Shown: piece by piece, positions 11,801 to 25,349 of the stretch
How the letters are laid out: every line of letters begins with the position of its first letter
Position numbering within the stretch: the first letter of the stretch is position 1
Assembly (NCBI RefSeq): GCF_032854445.1
Contig: NC_088295.1
Coordinates: 47,167,385 to 47,231,384, forward strand
DNA from: Liolophura sinensis
Lineage: Eukaryota; Mollusca; Polyplacophora; Chitonida; Chitonidae
Direction of reading: 5' to 3'
Length of the DNA: 64,000 bases
Program-made: the position numbers and the translations under genes
The notes under the pieces: generated by a model
What the model was told of the DNA's origin: nothing
The model's database searches: none
The model's input: the letters and a program-made list of their open reading frames with translations, nothing else

Positions 11801-13600
11801 TACTATTGTAAGGTGAAGGTATAAGATTTACCGAACACGGCCTTAACTGACTTCCATAACCGAGGCTGAGGAGTTGAATGAACAACTATAGTTTGTCTCC
11901 CGAGTCAACACCCTCCTATAACTAGTATATAACTAGTTATAGATCGAATACCATAACGATTAATTTCATGACATGTACAATGATTGTTTACAAGAATCGA
12001 AGGTTACCTTATGGACACCTTTTACTATACTAGTAAGTTTAAAATAAGATAGCATGCATTGGGTCATTTGGACGTATTTCATGTGAGACGAAAATATAAT
12101 AATAAAGCATATTCTAAAATATTTTAATCTAAATGTGAAAAATTAATTTTTACGAAAACAGTCTTGATATTATACCCTGACATCTGTTAAACGATATTCA
12201 TAGCAATTAGACGCCACGTGTCATATACAATAATCATTTGTTACAAGCCGTTTGTATATACTATAAAGCTTTCTTTCTTCTTGCTCATATATGACGAGCC
12301 GTGCGCCACAGAGCGTCCCGAGGCTGGGGGCATTTCTTAAACTTATCGCCAGGTGTATCGCCTTTATTAATATTCCACTAATTAAGACGTGATAATTTTA
12401 ACTAATTTCACTCTGCTTATGAATTCCTTTAATGGACAGATATATATATACGTATGCTTCTTGTGGGTTAATTCGGGTAACCATGCGCAATATACATAAA
12501 CTTTACTCTTTGAACATACTTATATATGTATGTCTACATATACACAGGCATATATATACACACATATGTCTATGCCTGTAGGTTTAAATACCCAGAAGGT
12601 ATACGACTGGATTTTTAACAGCTGATTGCATGAAAGGAGAAATGAACACCAGGTATATGAGAAATAGGCCACATTTCTATTCTCACACCGTCAGCTGTAA
12701 GGTTAACCCTGAGTAAGTTTTAATTTGTTGAAGCTAAATTTCCAGACGCTGTACACTGGTTCAGAGAATTAACAGGTTGCGTATATAGCTAACTGGATCA
12801 AGCCATGAACATGGAACAGTATTACACATTAAAAGGGATATATACATATTGGCCAATACAGGTATATACTCATTTCGAATCCATTGTTAAAATTTAATTA
12901 ATTGTCATATTATCAACATAGATTATAAATCTGTTTATAAATAAACGCAAATTCTCAACAGCTGCCGCATTCATAAAAGTATATGTCGTCTTACAATCAC
13001 GACCCTCGTTAAGTGACCATCCCATGTTAAAAGATAGGATGATAGGCCGACAGACCAGCAGACAAAACGACTAATATACTTACAAAGCTATGAACATACC
13101 CATATTTTGCTAAACACCCGAAAAGAAATAAACAGAAGCATTTATTGATTTTCTTTCGAAAAAGTGCGTGCGAAGTTAAACTTACTAGCGGGGGCATTTT
13201 CGTACTTCTGGCAGATTCTCCACGTTGGACATCTATGACTCTCGAGAATCAAACACTCCATACTAATCAGAACTTCATTAATTGCAGTTTTAAAAGTTAC
13301 CGGCACATCTTTATTGAATATATTGCCTCATATTATAAGCCAAAAATGTTCAGTCTTGGTACATTGCTGATCTGAGCAAAAGGCGAAATGTATTTGCCTA
13401 CATAGTATATATCCATGGTCCCGCGCGATCTCAGTAAATTAATGTCTTCAGCAGCACTGAAGGAGAACTATAAATCTGTTGGCATATGATGTGATGCGTT
13501 TTGAAATAAAGGACACACTGTCGTGATGTGAACGAATTAACACACCATAAACCTCACTATACACAAATGAAACATTCTACAACATGACATTAAATGCCAA
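11801..13600. other. AT-rich intergenic DNA
   Basis: No gene or recognised mobile element. Short TATA-rich runs occur near 12440 and 12530-12570. Confidence 0.45.
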
Positions 13601-13603
13601 ATG

Positions 13604-13836
13604 AGTACTTGGGGTTTAACGTCGTACTTAGCAATTTTTCAGACATATGACGACGAAAAAGTCCTTAGGTGTAATGTGCCTTCTTGCTGCAGGACGGATT
13701 TCCACTATCCCCTTAATGATGAACGCCAAGCGAGGAAGCTACAACTTCCTCTTTTAAACTCTTAGGTGTGACTCGACCCAGGACTGACCCTGGATCTACC
13801 GTTCCCGAAGCGGACGCTCTGCCAACCGTGTAAACG
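13604..13836 (-). mobile_element. SINE-C, antisense, with tRNA-like head
   Basis: Read on the minus strand it starts GGTTGGCAGAGCGTCCGC (A-box-like), has GGGTCGAGTCAC (B-box-like), and ends TGAAAAATTGCTAAGTACGA with CGTTAAACCCC. It aligns along most of its length with the copy at 32115-32426 but lacks about 100 bp present there. This end is of the kind seen in mollusc V/Meta-type SINEs (family identity inferred). Confidence 0.85.
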
Positions 13837-13839
13837 CCA

Positions 13840-16800
13840 AATGTGAACATATTGAACATGTATGACCCTACGTCGGTCGAACTAAATACTGTGATATACG
13901 ATAACCCGGAATCAATAGGGGAGTTTCGAGTTCGAACTCTTTTATCGATGAAGGTAGAAAAAGTCCAACTGTATCATGTTTTTCACACGTCACATGACAC
14001 AGTACGACTGTCTTTCCCTTTACCAACAAAAGAGCTCCAACTCGAAACTTGCGCATGCGCTATCCATTCATACATTCGATTAAAAGTTGCTTGATCCACC
14101 CGACCTTTCCTTCCATGTATAATAAGAAATTGAGGCTAACGCCAATCCTAAATTGTTTACTGTAAATGAAATAAAGCTATAATATATATGAACAAATATT
14201 GAAATAAATGGAAGACAGCCCTATCTTGGTTAATGATGATCTTTTGTTGTACGTCTTTAATTGTATTATGATAACTGTCACGCAGAGAGAGACATGAACT
14301 CAGTCTCGTGCATTATACGACTCGATATACATACCGTATTTAACAATTCAAAAGTATAACATATAGCTTTTAGACTCTATATCTGAACAAAACTCAGATA
14401 TAGAGTGTATATACTTGGGCCACAGCTGGTTTTAATATTGAATTACTTAACCAATATTTATGCTTGAGTGAATATCTATGAATATGGTTCATTGCTAAAG
14501 GTATCTTTGATCTACGATATAATAAACATGCATACATATAGCCCCTATATATATGCGAAAAGGATGAGCTTTTCTTATGTTTAGCACATACTTGCCAATA
14601 GGGATGATGGCTTGACGGATTGTAAGCCTATAGGTCTGTACAGAATAGGTATATATAACATGTCTTTGCCATCAACTGTTCAGGTGGCCTTCACTATGCA
14701 TTATACTGTTAAATGCTCAGGGGGAAAACGTGACATATGTGTCGAGATCATACACATACAAAAACAATACATACATACCGAATCCTTTGGGATTATTTCC
14801 CACGATATCAAAATACGTTATGGATATAAGAAGCATTGTTATATAACCGATTGCACTTCAATTAACGAGTTCAGCAAGAATAATAAGCGTGCGTGTTTTG
14901 GACATTGCACACGTGCTGTGTGCGCATTTTGAAAACCTGACACGCATGCACGCTCACACGCACGCACACGAACTGCAGTGTGTGATTGTTCCTGTTGTAT
15001 ATATAGGCAACAAATATGAACAATGTATTAATAGTTATGACATTAACGTAGTAATAAAATGTGCTGAATTCTAAACACAGACAAGGGACGCATGCAACCG
15101 AGATCACTTCAGAAGTAAGGTTTGTTTCAGTCTGAGCTGGATATGCAAATTGATTTTTTTTACGTAGTGCATACTTACTTAAGCTATAGATACATTCAAA
15201 AAGAAAAAAAAAGAAAAAAAAACACATTCGATTATAATAAACTCGCTTGTCGAAATGTGAAAAGCGATATGCCAGTTTAGCTGAACCGATATTTTAGAAT
15301 TTATCATGAAGAAAGAAGAAAAAAATAAAAATTCCTGTATAACTGTAACACTGTTTTTGACGAGCGAAGTATTTGAAATTAATCTGTGTGAGAAGAAGAT
15401 TTGTATGCGATATATTACGTTTAATTAACTGTAAAGATACGATTGAAATATTGTCACTATGGCCTGAAACCCCAATCATTCATTATTTGCTTTATATGTC
15501 GCTCTGTACATATGTATGTCGGTCTAACTGTCTGTCTGTTTGTCTGCCTATCAACCTGTCTGTCGATCAGTCATATTTTTAACATTCTACCTTTTGACAA
15601 ACGTCATTACCTTAACGATCATGTAGAAGAGAGCAAAGTATGGATAGACATAACTTTGCATAATTGGCTTCGACCGTGTCAGATGACTTCATGCGGTCTT
15701 CAGAGGATACTTAAGAGAATATGGCATGTACGTGCAGTTAATGTTTCATCGATTTTCATATAGAGAAAAGAAGAGAGACAGGGGATCAGCGGACTGGCAC
15801 TAGATACCGACATCTGCGTTACTAATGTCCAACTTTCGGGTGGGAATAGGAGGGCAGGGGTCAAACATTCCCGAACCTGGCACACGAAGTCACGTGACGC
15901 CTAGAGCTGGGTCCCACGGGAAGCGATGAGAGCGAGGCAGCAAACGACCGTGACGTCATTGTAAATAAGCCTCGTGCACGTGTCTCTTTGACAATGTGAA
16001 TTCCTGCCTGTGTTTAAAATGTCCCGTAGAAATTCACGAACACAGGGTACCATGTGAACGAATACAAATTAGCATCGTCCTCATTATATATAAATATAGA
16101 CGTATTATAGGTCCTTCAGGATAAGGGAAAAAAAAAACCTAAAAAAAAAAAAACCCGTCATATACATAGAGTGTGTATGCATGTCAATTAATTTCTACAC
16201 CTTTCTTTTTCTCTTTTTTTTCACTCTTCATTTTTTTTCATAATTTGGAACACAAACAGGTGTATATGTTCCCTTAAGGGATTAATGCGCTTCTATAGAT
16301 TTCAGTTTCTCTCAGGCTCCAAGTTTTTGTTTGCAAATATATTGGTGATTTTTTTTTGTAGCGCGTTGCTATACATTACACCATAAAAAGAGAGCGTAAC
16401 GCTTCCGTTGAAAACGTCTATAGTTGGCAGAAAAAAACACGCATCCAGTTGATGAGAATTCAGTTGCGCATTGTTTACAGCGGTGGAATTTAATTAAGCC
16501 ATAACAACAGCTGAGAACTTCTAACACGGCCTTCTCGTGAGCGGCAACTTTAGCTAGGACACATATGGAATATTTGCGGTCGCCATATATTTCAAATGTC
16601 ACTTTGACCTGCATGGCCCGACACGTCGATAACCATGGAAACCTGAACAGAAATGCTGAGTATGCCCGTATACATGTATATACCTTGTCATAAAATAGCC
16701 CATTAGTTAACACCTGGTGATGTTAAGTTTCAGTTTCGGAAAGTAGTCAGTAATTGTTGCGTAATAGGAAACAATACAACAAAGTGTAATGTTGTACTTG

Positions 16801-17110
16801 GAGACAGCTAGCTGTATCAGCCAACGAGGCCCATACCATGCTTAAATCTCGTTTCCAAGCAATAGCAGTCCTTCATTGATAACGTGTCGTTATTGGCGTG
16901 TGGTATTATATTAACAGTATATATTACAATGGACAGCTATATTGGTTTATAACATCTGAACAGAAGTTATCGACTTTCTGATTGAAGTTCATTGATTAAC
17001 TGAATAGTTTATTGATCAATCAACTCATTGGTTGTCTGGCTGACGATTGATCCATTGACAGATGTACTTGCGCTCCAATAAGTAGACATATACACCATTA
17101 CTCTATTCTC
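13840..17110. other. Intergenic DNA with small simple repeats
   Basis: There is a (CTGT)n-like run at 15517-15562, A-rich runs near 15200 and 16130-16155, and an inverted match around 13.87-14.06 kb. The frames of 106-118 codons (14.6, 15.0, 15.5, 16.4 kb) show no domain. Confidence 0.45.
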
Positions 17111-17115
17111 TGGGA

Positions 17116-17210
17116 CCCGAATTCCTCCCTTCATAATGCTGGCCGCCGTCGTATGTTAGTGTAATATTATTGAGTACAGAGTAAAACACCAATCAAATAA
17201 ATAAATAAAA
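17116..17210 (+). mobile_element. SINE-A 3' fragment, sense
   Basis: TTCCTCCCTTCATAATGCTGG, CCGCCGTCGTATG, TATTATTGAGTAC and AAACACCAATCAAATAAATA. Only the last 95 bases of the element remain. Confidence 0.88.
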
Positions 17211-18360
17211 TTGCTAGATTGCTTGATCGGTTAACTGATTTTGGTATTGCCAAGCAGATGCGTGGATGAAAAGTTGATCGATTGTTCCATCGAAGATGAT
17301 ATTAACAGTTTACAACGTATCATTTTATACGTTGAGTTTACATTTAGAGGTAATGATAACCACATGTATAGCTGATCAAACATGAACTTCCGGCCCCACT
17401 GAAGACGTGAACAGTTCTAGGGACCTGAAGACGACACCCTAAAAACTAAACTGTTAAATTGACGGAATATTATGTTTTCTGAGTGCTGAACAGATGATAA
17501 AATATGTTTCAGCTACAAGTGAATACATTATATATAAAAGCCTTGTTCTGTTATTCCAAAAGAATACATTTGATTGGTGTAATGGGGTATTATGTTATGC
17601 TTAACATCATATTACATTGATGCCACATATAATATGGTCTACCATCACTTAGAAAATATAATACAATGTTATATTTAAGAGACTGCAGATTTGGATTGTG
17701 GAGTGGGTACCAGAATGTAGAGGTGGTCAGCGATTTGTAATGAAGGCATTTTGTGGCACACCCATGTTAACCCCTTAGGGGTTAACATATACGTCCTGTG
17801 CATTAGAGACACGGTATTTGGGTGCACTTCCAGTGTGAAATTTACCGTTATAGACTGTGTAAGAAACAATGTCAACATGTATAGTGCCTGGTGTTTTCTT
17901 AACTTCTTTCGGAATGCGGAAGCGCGTGGCAGGGAGTTTTGCACGTGATGAAGTGCCGATGAGAGGCGGAAATAGCCGAAGAAAGCCGAGAGCGGATCGT
18001 TGGTCAGTCCGTTGATGTTAGGGGAATTCTAAAGGTAAAGGTAAAGGTTGACAAAACAGTGCGCAAATTCCGAACTACGTATATATAGTGTCACGGCAGG
18101 CGATGGCGTCAAGGAATGGCATGTATATGTATAGGCAACGTTACATGGCCACCCTGAGTAAAACTGTATCCACTGCCACACGTGACACAACCTGATGACA
18201 CAGCTTTCACAGTTTAAAGAATTGTACCGATATGTATCTGCTGACTGTTATTTCCATAATAATCTGGATTCATATGGAAGTCTATTGTCTCTTGTTCTAT
18301 TGTTATACTGTTTTATATTCAATATAATATCTTTATGTTGAATTAATAGAGTATATGAGT

Positions 18361-18465
18361 TGCATTTAACAGAGTAATCTGTTACAATAGCAGAATACAT
18401 TATAGCATCCCTCAGACAACAGACTTTCTGTTAAATTTAACAGATTCATTTTTTGAGTTTATATA
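18361..18465. mobile_element. MITE-2 copy
   Basis: Read on the minus strand this has AACTCAAAAAATGAATCTGT, a small palindrome around TTAAATTTAA, then AGGGATGCTATAATGTATTC, CTGCTATTGTAACAG and TCTGTTAAATGCAACTC. AACTCAAA and TTAAATGCAACTC suggest weak terminal inverted repeats. Confidence 0.5.
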
Positions 18466-18708
18466 TCTGTAAAGGTGTCTATCCAGTTTTATCTACTTCA
18501 TCCTGTCTAGTTCAAGCTTTCCGGGTGCATTACCTATATAATGCAGTGTCAAAAGTTACAAAATTACATAATTCGTATGCAAATACATCTTAGATAAATT
18601 GGACAAGAAGTTTGATACCTACTTGCGATACGTCCGCGCGTCAATACACACGCATATCGCCTTTAGTTATATACCCGGCAATTAAAATATGTGTGAAGTT
18701 AGGAAGCT

Positions 18709-18802
18709 GTACGCCCGGAGAAAAAGACAGTATGACCTGGACTTGAACTCATAGCGACCTCATTGCTCAGAGGCTTTCGAGACATTGCTCCGCGCTGGCA
18801 CG
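18709..18802 (-). mobile_element. SINE-A head fragment, antisense
   Basis: CTGGACTTGAACTCATAGCG, CCTCATTGCTCAGAGGCTTT and GCTCCGCGCTGGC match the antisense tRNA-like head. The 3' body is missing. Confidence 0.7.
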
Positions 18803-18873
18803 TTGAACACTCATGGTTTAACGTTAGCAATACAGCAGCCATATCGCGGTGGGCAGTTTCTTAATAGAACCTC

Positions 18874-18990
18874 CTCTCAAAAATTTAACAGAAAATCTGT
18901 TATTTGAGTGTTGCTAGAATGTAGTCTGCTATTGCAGCTGATTATTCTGTTGAATATAACACACATATTCTATTAATTCAAAAATTAATA
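18874..18990. mobile_element. MITE-2 copy
   Basis: CTCAAAAATTTAACAGAAAA, TCTGTTATTTGAGTGTTGCT, AGAATGTAGTCTGC and TTGAATATAACACACATATT match the other MITE-2 copies. The first 32 bases are an inverted repeat (CTCAAAAATTTAACAGA against TCTGTTATTTGAG). Confidence 0.55.
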
Positions 18991-19090
18991 TTTTGTTATA
19001 CTAATAGGATATTACGTTGACAGTCACACAATGTTTTTTTCATTTTTATAGTGTTATAATAATGACTTTCTGTTAAAGTTTAATTTCTTG

Positions 19091-20068
19091 GTGGAGTCTT
19101 CGCAACTTAACTTTCGCTTTCCTTATAAGGAACCTTTCCCGCACAGCAAGCACGGCACATTTGCCCTGAAAACGTTAGTTAAAGGCTGGAAGTAGTATAT
19201 CTGTATAGGCTAAGCTTATAGGAGCTTGCGACACGATATCCTTGCATTATGTTTATTACGTCGACATGATCCCACAGAACGGAACAACTCACTAAGCACG
19301 ACTTTAAAAAGCGAATTGAGCTACAGTTGGCAATCGCGTTTTGTATTGTACATAGACAAAGATAACTCAAGCTGGACGTGTGACTCCACGTAAGCAAAAA
19401 CCTGTCAGATAATATTATCCTCCTGTATTTATTACGCCCTGAAATCATTCAGCAGCAGATGTTCTCGAGGGTTCCTGGAGGAATAGCCAATCAAATTCCG
19501 ACACACAAGGATGCGCGCCATCTGCCGGTCACGTGATCATGACGCTCAACAATATGACAGTGTGTCCTAACGCGGGAGTCGCGAGCCGGCGTTCGACAGC
19601 AAACAACGCTGTCTGCGGGCATGTTATCGAAGGTAAAACAAAACAACATACCTCCTGAAAGGAAATTTTCACAAGGAAACCAGAACAACTGGTTCATTTT
19701 GCAGACAGCTGAAGGGTAACCACGAATCGGACCGTCTGTGACAAACACTCAAATCGTGTGATGTCTAAACTTATTTATCAACACATATTAAAGCCTGACT
19801 TGGCGCTGATGGGAAGTCAAATCCTGGTGACTTGGACAATCATGGAGAAAACATCCTGCACTTGAGACACCATGACTGGCTATCCCATAAACATGTATAT
19901 AAGACATGACACCGGTTTGAAGGCCTGGCAAATGAAATTCCTGCCGGCCGAAATTTGTGGTGTAGGTGGGGTTTATTTCGTGGGCGACCTTTCAGAGTTT
20001 GAAGATAACCCTGCCTGTAAACTGTATTGAATTCGTGTTTGTCTCTCTGAAGGTCTTTATCAAGAATG
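19091..20068. other. Intergenic DNA
   Basis: No gene or repeat identified. A TCACGTGA E-box octamer lies at 19529-19536. Confidence 0.45.
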
Positions 20069-20069
20069 C

Positions 20070-20236
20070 ATTTATCTATTTGATTGATGTTTTACGCCGT
20101 ACTCAAGGATATTTCACTTATACGACGGCGGCCAGCATAATGGTGGGAGGAAACCAGGCAGGGCCCGAAGGAAACCCTCAACCATCAGCAGGTTGCTGCA
20201 GACCTACTCACGTAGAGCAGGAGTGGAAGCCAGCAT
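20070..20236 (-). mobile_element. SINE-A antisense, lacking the distal head
   Basis: TTTATCTATTTGATTGATGT, TTTTACGCCGTACTCAAGGA, GACGGCGGCCAGCATAATGG, AACCATCAGCAGGTTGCTGC and GTGGAAGCCAGCATGAG. Similarity stops just before the B-box. Confidence 0.9.
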
Positions 20237-20308
20237 GAGTCAAGAAATATATCACAATTACACAGCGCTATGACAGAACTAGACAACGAATATCTGCTAC
20301 AGTCAGTT

Positions 20309-20452
20309 ATTTGTTTATTTTTGATTGTTATTTAACGCCATATTCAAGAATTGTTCACTACTGTTATACTATTTATGATAGTCTTTAAATGAACCATTAA
20401 AATATATTCGTGGGTGCGTAAAATTCCAATCAAATAAATAAATAAATAAAAA
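20309..20452. mobile_element. Inverted pair of decayed SINE-A 3' ends
   Basis: An antisense end (TTTATTTTTGATTGTTATTT, AACGCCATATTCAAGAATTG) at 20309-20362 is followed by a sense end (GCGTAAAATTCCAATCAAAT plus an (AAAT)n tail) at about 20386-20452. The bodies between them are gone. Confidence 0.65.
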
Positions 20453-21677
20453 AATCTGTAGGATCTATTTGTTCATCAAAATATCGTTTTCATATAACCT
20501 AAACATTTCACCTGGTCTAGCAATTATTGGTATACAAAATAACGGTTTGTCATTTTTGCACAGATTATATAACCGTTTAGATTTGAAAGTTTATTTATGT
20601 TTGGTTATCAGCAGGTGTGACTGAACATGTATATATAAAGATATACACCGGAAACATCCAACAATATGTAGCCATACTATAAAAGTAGATTTGAATGGAT
20701 GGCTAAGATCGTCATTTGTCAGTTTATAAAAATTATACATTTTCCTGAATGAATGAGAGAGGCATTGTATGATCACTCTTTTTGCGCATGTGGCAATTAG
20801 CATTCTAGTTGTTAAAGAGCGAAAACACGTAAAGAAAAAAACACCAAAAAACACATTAGTACAAAATGAACCCATCTGCGTGGGCTGATGGACATCAAGA
20901 CGGATTAACTAAGGTATTGTATTAACTGAATCTAAACATGCAATTTCTAGATTAATTTGAAATGTACGTTAATTCTCAAACAAAGCTTTGTCACACGATT
21001 TGAGCATTACACAACACTGTACAACAAACCACCCCACGGAAAACGCGTCACGTGAAAGAAGATATAGCCTATATAGCGTATATATACACAGAATGAGCAA
21101 GGACAATATACAAACAATATGACATTTATATGCGGATGTAACAAAACCACACTGCTGCTAAATTTGTTTACCTTCTGACTTCGCGAGCGTTGTTTTTTTT
21201 ATAGCTTACATTTCAAAAGAAATTTATGGACGAAGACTGTCCCATCAGGTTAAATAAAATTTACATAGCGCCAAATTCATATACATCAGTGACTGTGTTT
21301 GATGCTCTCGTGCATGTATTCATTTTTGCGCCCAGACATTTTGAAGTTATATGAGAGACAGATTCCTCAGGAGGTATATATTCGTGAGCAAACTGGACAT
21401 GCGTACGACAGGTATATAAAACGGGGGTTGCAGAGCACAGCTGTTCAGCGGAGGGCTTTTTTTTTCACAACAACTCTTTTGATACGGTCACCCCTAAAGG
21501 TATCAAGGCATTCAAATCCAACCAAGGATAAACTTATTACTTTAACAGCATCTTTTGTTTCAAATCCATGTGCCAGCTGTCTTCATCTTTGCTAGGAGAC
21601 TTACATTAACATTGCAATAAAATGTTTACGTTGGCAGTATGAAATGAAATGCATCTTATGTTCAACGAATATACAAC

Positions 21678-21790
<113 letters not shown>

Positions 21791-22151
21791 CAGCGTCTTC
21801 CACTTTCGGAACACAAAATATTATTATACTGAACATGAAAATGTAGTCTTACTGAACTTTCATAAATGTTCTTAAGTTGAATGGTGCATATACCGTACCG
21901 CCTTGTTTACGCACCAGCAAGCATATGTTTACACGTGGTTTATTACACATGTGGAATGAATGAATGCAACGTGTTGTGGTCACAATGGTTTTCCTGGAGA
22001 ATTAATGTGTATATTTCCACAGACGTTATAAGGACAGTATGCAAAATTCATATTTCATTCATGGAAAATATATAAAATGTACTGTAAACGATCCAGGTTA
22101 ATTTGAATTTGGAAGACGCTGTATATTGGATTGTATACGTTCTCGAACATG

Positions 22152-22220
22152 TTTATTTATTTATTTATTTGACGGTTGTTTGGCACCATATTCAAGACTG
22201 TTTTGCTTATGCTGTGGCGA
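22152..22220 (-). mobile_element. SINE-A 3' end, antisense, decayed
   Basis: A (TTTA)n tail, TTTGACGGTTGTTTGGC, CCATATTCAAGACTG and TTTTGCTTATGC. The body is missing. Confidence 0.65.
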
Positions 22221-22566
22221 GTTGAAGGAATCAGATTGCCGTGGGTAATAAACCACTAACATCTGGCAAGCTTCCTATGAAATTTCCCACATGTGACGTA
22301 CAAAGGCCTATAGGCCTACGCACACTATATTTATGGATGATAGCCTATAGACAATAAATTGGTCTTTAATGACAGTTAGACTACGCCAACGGCCACACAC
22401 GAGCGTCGCCCACCGGTTACTGTCACCTAGGTTCCATACATGCAGTGAGCTCAGGGGTATCAAATTTCTTATCCAAGATCAGAATTGAACCGTGACCCGA
22501 TTTTGTGTTCTAGCAATTGAAAGCAACTGCAGTAATCGTCACATTCAGTTCATTACAATTTATTGC

Positions 22567-22694
22567 TTTATTTATTTGATTTATTTGATTGGTGTTTTAC
22601 ACCGTTCTGAAAAATATATCACATTTACGAAGGTATTATGGTGGGAGGAAACCGGGCAGAGCCCGGTGGAAACCCACGACCATCCGCAGGTTAC
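22567..22694 (-). mobile_element. SINE-A antisense, 5' truncated
   Basis: TTTGATTGGTGTTTTACACC, GGTATTATGGTGGGAGGAAA, CCGGGCAGAGCCCGG and CCCACGACCATCCGCAGGTT. A 175-codon forward frame reads through it and into unique DNA; it is not supported as a gene. Confidence 0.9.
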
Positions 22695-22699
22695 AGTTC

Positions 22700-24950
22700 T
22701 ATTGGTAAGTATTTTTCTCATTCGCCAATTAAATTATTCGATTACAAAAAGTAGCATTCTCCTACAAATAAATCATTTAAAAGAAGGAAATAAGCATGTT
22801 TTTAAAAATATTACGTTTCGTAGCAAGCGTGAAAAACAAGCCGTCAACCTGTTATGGCGCAAACGCCGCGGTCAAGGGGAGATAATACCGAATGCATTGT
22901 CAGTAGACTCTTTGGCTGCGACGTGCATTCCGATGCCAAAAACGACGTTGTTGTCAAACTTATTTGTTGTTGAATTTTTAGTCGCGCATGCGTCTCTACT
23001 TATGACCGCATGTCCTTGAAGTTCCAGGAATCTTAGGTTCAAGTGTGCCCGGAAGCAATCAGCAAAAAGTAAATATAACCTATGGTAACACAGTGGTCAT
23101 CTTTTGAGCTTTGAATTATAGATGTGTAAACACTTAACGCGAGACGATCTATATATACTAAAATAAAGTCAACAGCAAAATCAACTAAAACTTTGTACTG
23201 CAGTGCATCAAAAACAGCCTCTGGGATCTCCGAATTTCATGTTTCATGTATCAGATGTGAAGAGGGGGCATGTTTTATTCCATGTAAGATAAAATGTTTC
23301 AACATTGATAAAAAGGTCTATGTATGTATACTAATAGTGTATGTATAGGCTTATGGGTGAAGTTTGAGGGTACCAGTTTCAAAGCTGAAGTGGTGTGCTG
23401 TGATAAGACCAGTCTATTTCATTAGTATACGGGCATACATGTAGTTGTAAGCCTATTTCTTCCATGAGGAAACTATAGGGCGTTTATAAGGACATTAGTC
23501 TGGTCGGACAGTGAATGGGCGGCCGGGAAAAATCCAGTTACAAGGTACAAGCGGCGACTGAAGTTTGCTGATAAATCATTCGAAGTAAAGTACCTGTCAG
23601 TTAGCAGTTTTCACAAAGGTCCGCGCGACTGGTCAGCAGATAATGTATCACTTGATCATGCACCCCAACCCGATGTTTAACGGTTAAATCGTTTTGTACT
23701 CGATTCACCGCCAAAAGAAATCTCCTCTGAAAATGTTTTGTGTTTTTCATCTTCATAATCATTAAAAATTCTACCGCATGACTATAAACATTCTTTCATA
23801 GTCATAAAGCAGGCGAGTTTGTCTGATGCATGCGCGATCAGCCTTATAGGTATAGTGTCCGGTTTTGTACGCATGCCTCTATCATCTCGGTGTTATATTT
23901 GGTACAGAAGGCCAAGAACTCATCAGCAATATGTAAAAGGCTTTATGGCACCTTTAAATCAGAAACCGATAACTTTTTGTTATTATTAAAGAGTACGAGT
24001 ATGCCTTACAAATGTTAACGAAGGACACACGTGCTATACATGGTTCGAACCCAGCCTTAGGCAGGGCGTTTGTAGATTTCCACGCTCTTACTGTTCTATG
24101 ACTTTGGCGACAATCAGCGGTCGACCATGAGTTACTGATAGGTTGATGCAATACAACTGACCGATTTAGTCACCCATGCCAGGGTCGAACTACATGTAAA
24201 TGACCTATTATTTTACATATGTAAATACGGCTGAATTGACGCGTAAGGTAGAAAAATACAACTATAATGCAGCCAATATCAGCGTTACAGAAATATTTAC
24301 TGCAATAGAAACATCTCTCCTTGACATTTGCTAAGGAGGTTTAGAAGGGAAGGGGGGGGGGGGGTCAAAGGTCAGGACATACCGGAACTGGCACATCCGT
24401 TGTAGAAAGAAACAAATCTGTATTTCTGAGAAAGTATGTTGTGCTATATAGCACTTTGTTATCTCCCACGTAAGCCTGAGTAAATGGGCTACTGTATGGA
24501 AGTTAATACGGCCATTCATGCTGCTGTTTTCGCGCCTATATTTTGAGAAACGAAGACAGTGAAAATACGACTGCAACGCACATTCTCTGTTAAGAAGCGC
24601 AAATTAGCAATAGCTGCGAAAGCCCGCAAAATGTCCATGTCGTCGTGCACAAAGGCGTCTGGTTAGCTCAATGGTCCTGGTTGACTGGCAGGCAGAGAGA
24701 CTGAACGACTTATAAAGTGGTTTGTCAAGCTAAAAAGTTTTCATTTACCTTCATATTGTCGGACTTTAGATGCATACGCATCCCTGTGAAATCCATCAGT
24801 TTCATTCACAACATTGTCTTCATCGGTGTCATTGCCTATACATTTGAATTATCACCACACTTATATCATAATGTGTGTTGAGACCATAATGACATCGTTA
24901 GAGAATTTCTATTACAAGTGAGGCTATGCTGAATGCTGAAAAGGTTTTCA
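22700..24950. other. Intergenic DNA
   Basis: No gene recognised. TGGTTCGAACCC at about 24040 resembles a tRNA B-box, but no matching A-box or cloverleaf was found. A short poly(G) run lies at about 24351-24363. Confidence 0.45.
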
Positions 24951-24964
24951 GTTAACTATAGTTA

Positions 24965-25133
24965 CCTCTCCGGTCGTACGTGGGAAAGTCTGTCAGCAAA
25001 CTGCGGATAGTCGTGGGTTTCCGCCGGGCTCTGCCCAGTTTTCTCCCACCATAATGCTGGGCGCCGTCGTATAAGTGAAATATTCTTGAGTATAGCGTAA
25101 AACACCAATTAACTAAATAAATAAATAAATAAA
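24965..25133 (+). mobile_element. SINE-A, 5' truncated, with 12-bp target-site duplication
   Basis: It starts inside the body at CTCTCCGGTCGTACGTGG and runs to the (AAAT)n tail. TAACTATAGTTA is identical at 24953-24964 and 25134-25145. The truncated start directly abutting a duplication shows LINE-type reverse transcription that stopped early, not later deletion. Confidence 0.93.
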
Positions 25134-25154
25134 TAACTATAGTTAAGATTTAGA

Positions 25155-25214
25155 GCATAGAGAGAAAAACCAGAGCAGCGACAAGAGTGTGATAGCTGGC
25201 AAATGGTCACACGT
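25155..25214. repeat. Dispersed 60-bp sequence, copy 1
   Basis: This aligns without gaps to 52685-52744, matching about 50 of 60 positions, including CCAGAGCAG, GTGTGATAG and TGGCAAATGGTCAC. The parent element is unknown. Confidence 0.7.
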
Positions 25215-25349
25215 AACCGGTGAAACACGGCCTTTTGTCAATTTACCTCAGTTTGGGTTTTATTCCAACTGTTCATGTCACTGTGCTTGTGGTAGTACAT
25301 TATAAATACGGCAACATTGTACAAGAAACAATGGCCATCGAAACTCGTC

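Noticed and set aside
16369-16713. Minus-strand 114-codon frame
   Set aside because: No recognisable domain, no strong codon bias, no splice context; length is within chance in this composition.
22492-23019. Longest forward frame in the window (175 codons)
   Set aside because: Its first half is an antisense SINE-A; the rest has no domain, coding bias or splice support.
24030-24130. Possible tRNA or tRNA-like sequence around TGGTTCGAACCC
   Set aside because: A B-box-like word is present, but no A-box at suitable distance and no cloverleaf could be drawn on either strand.
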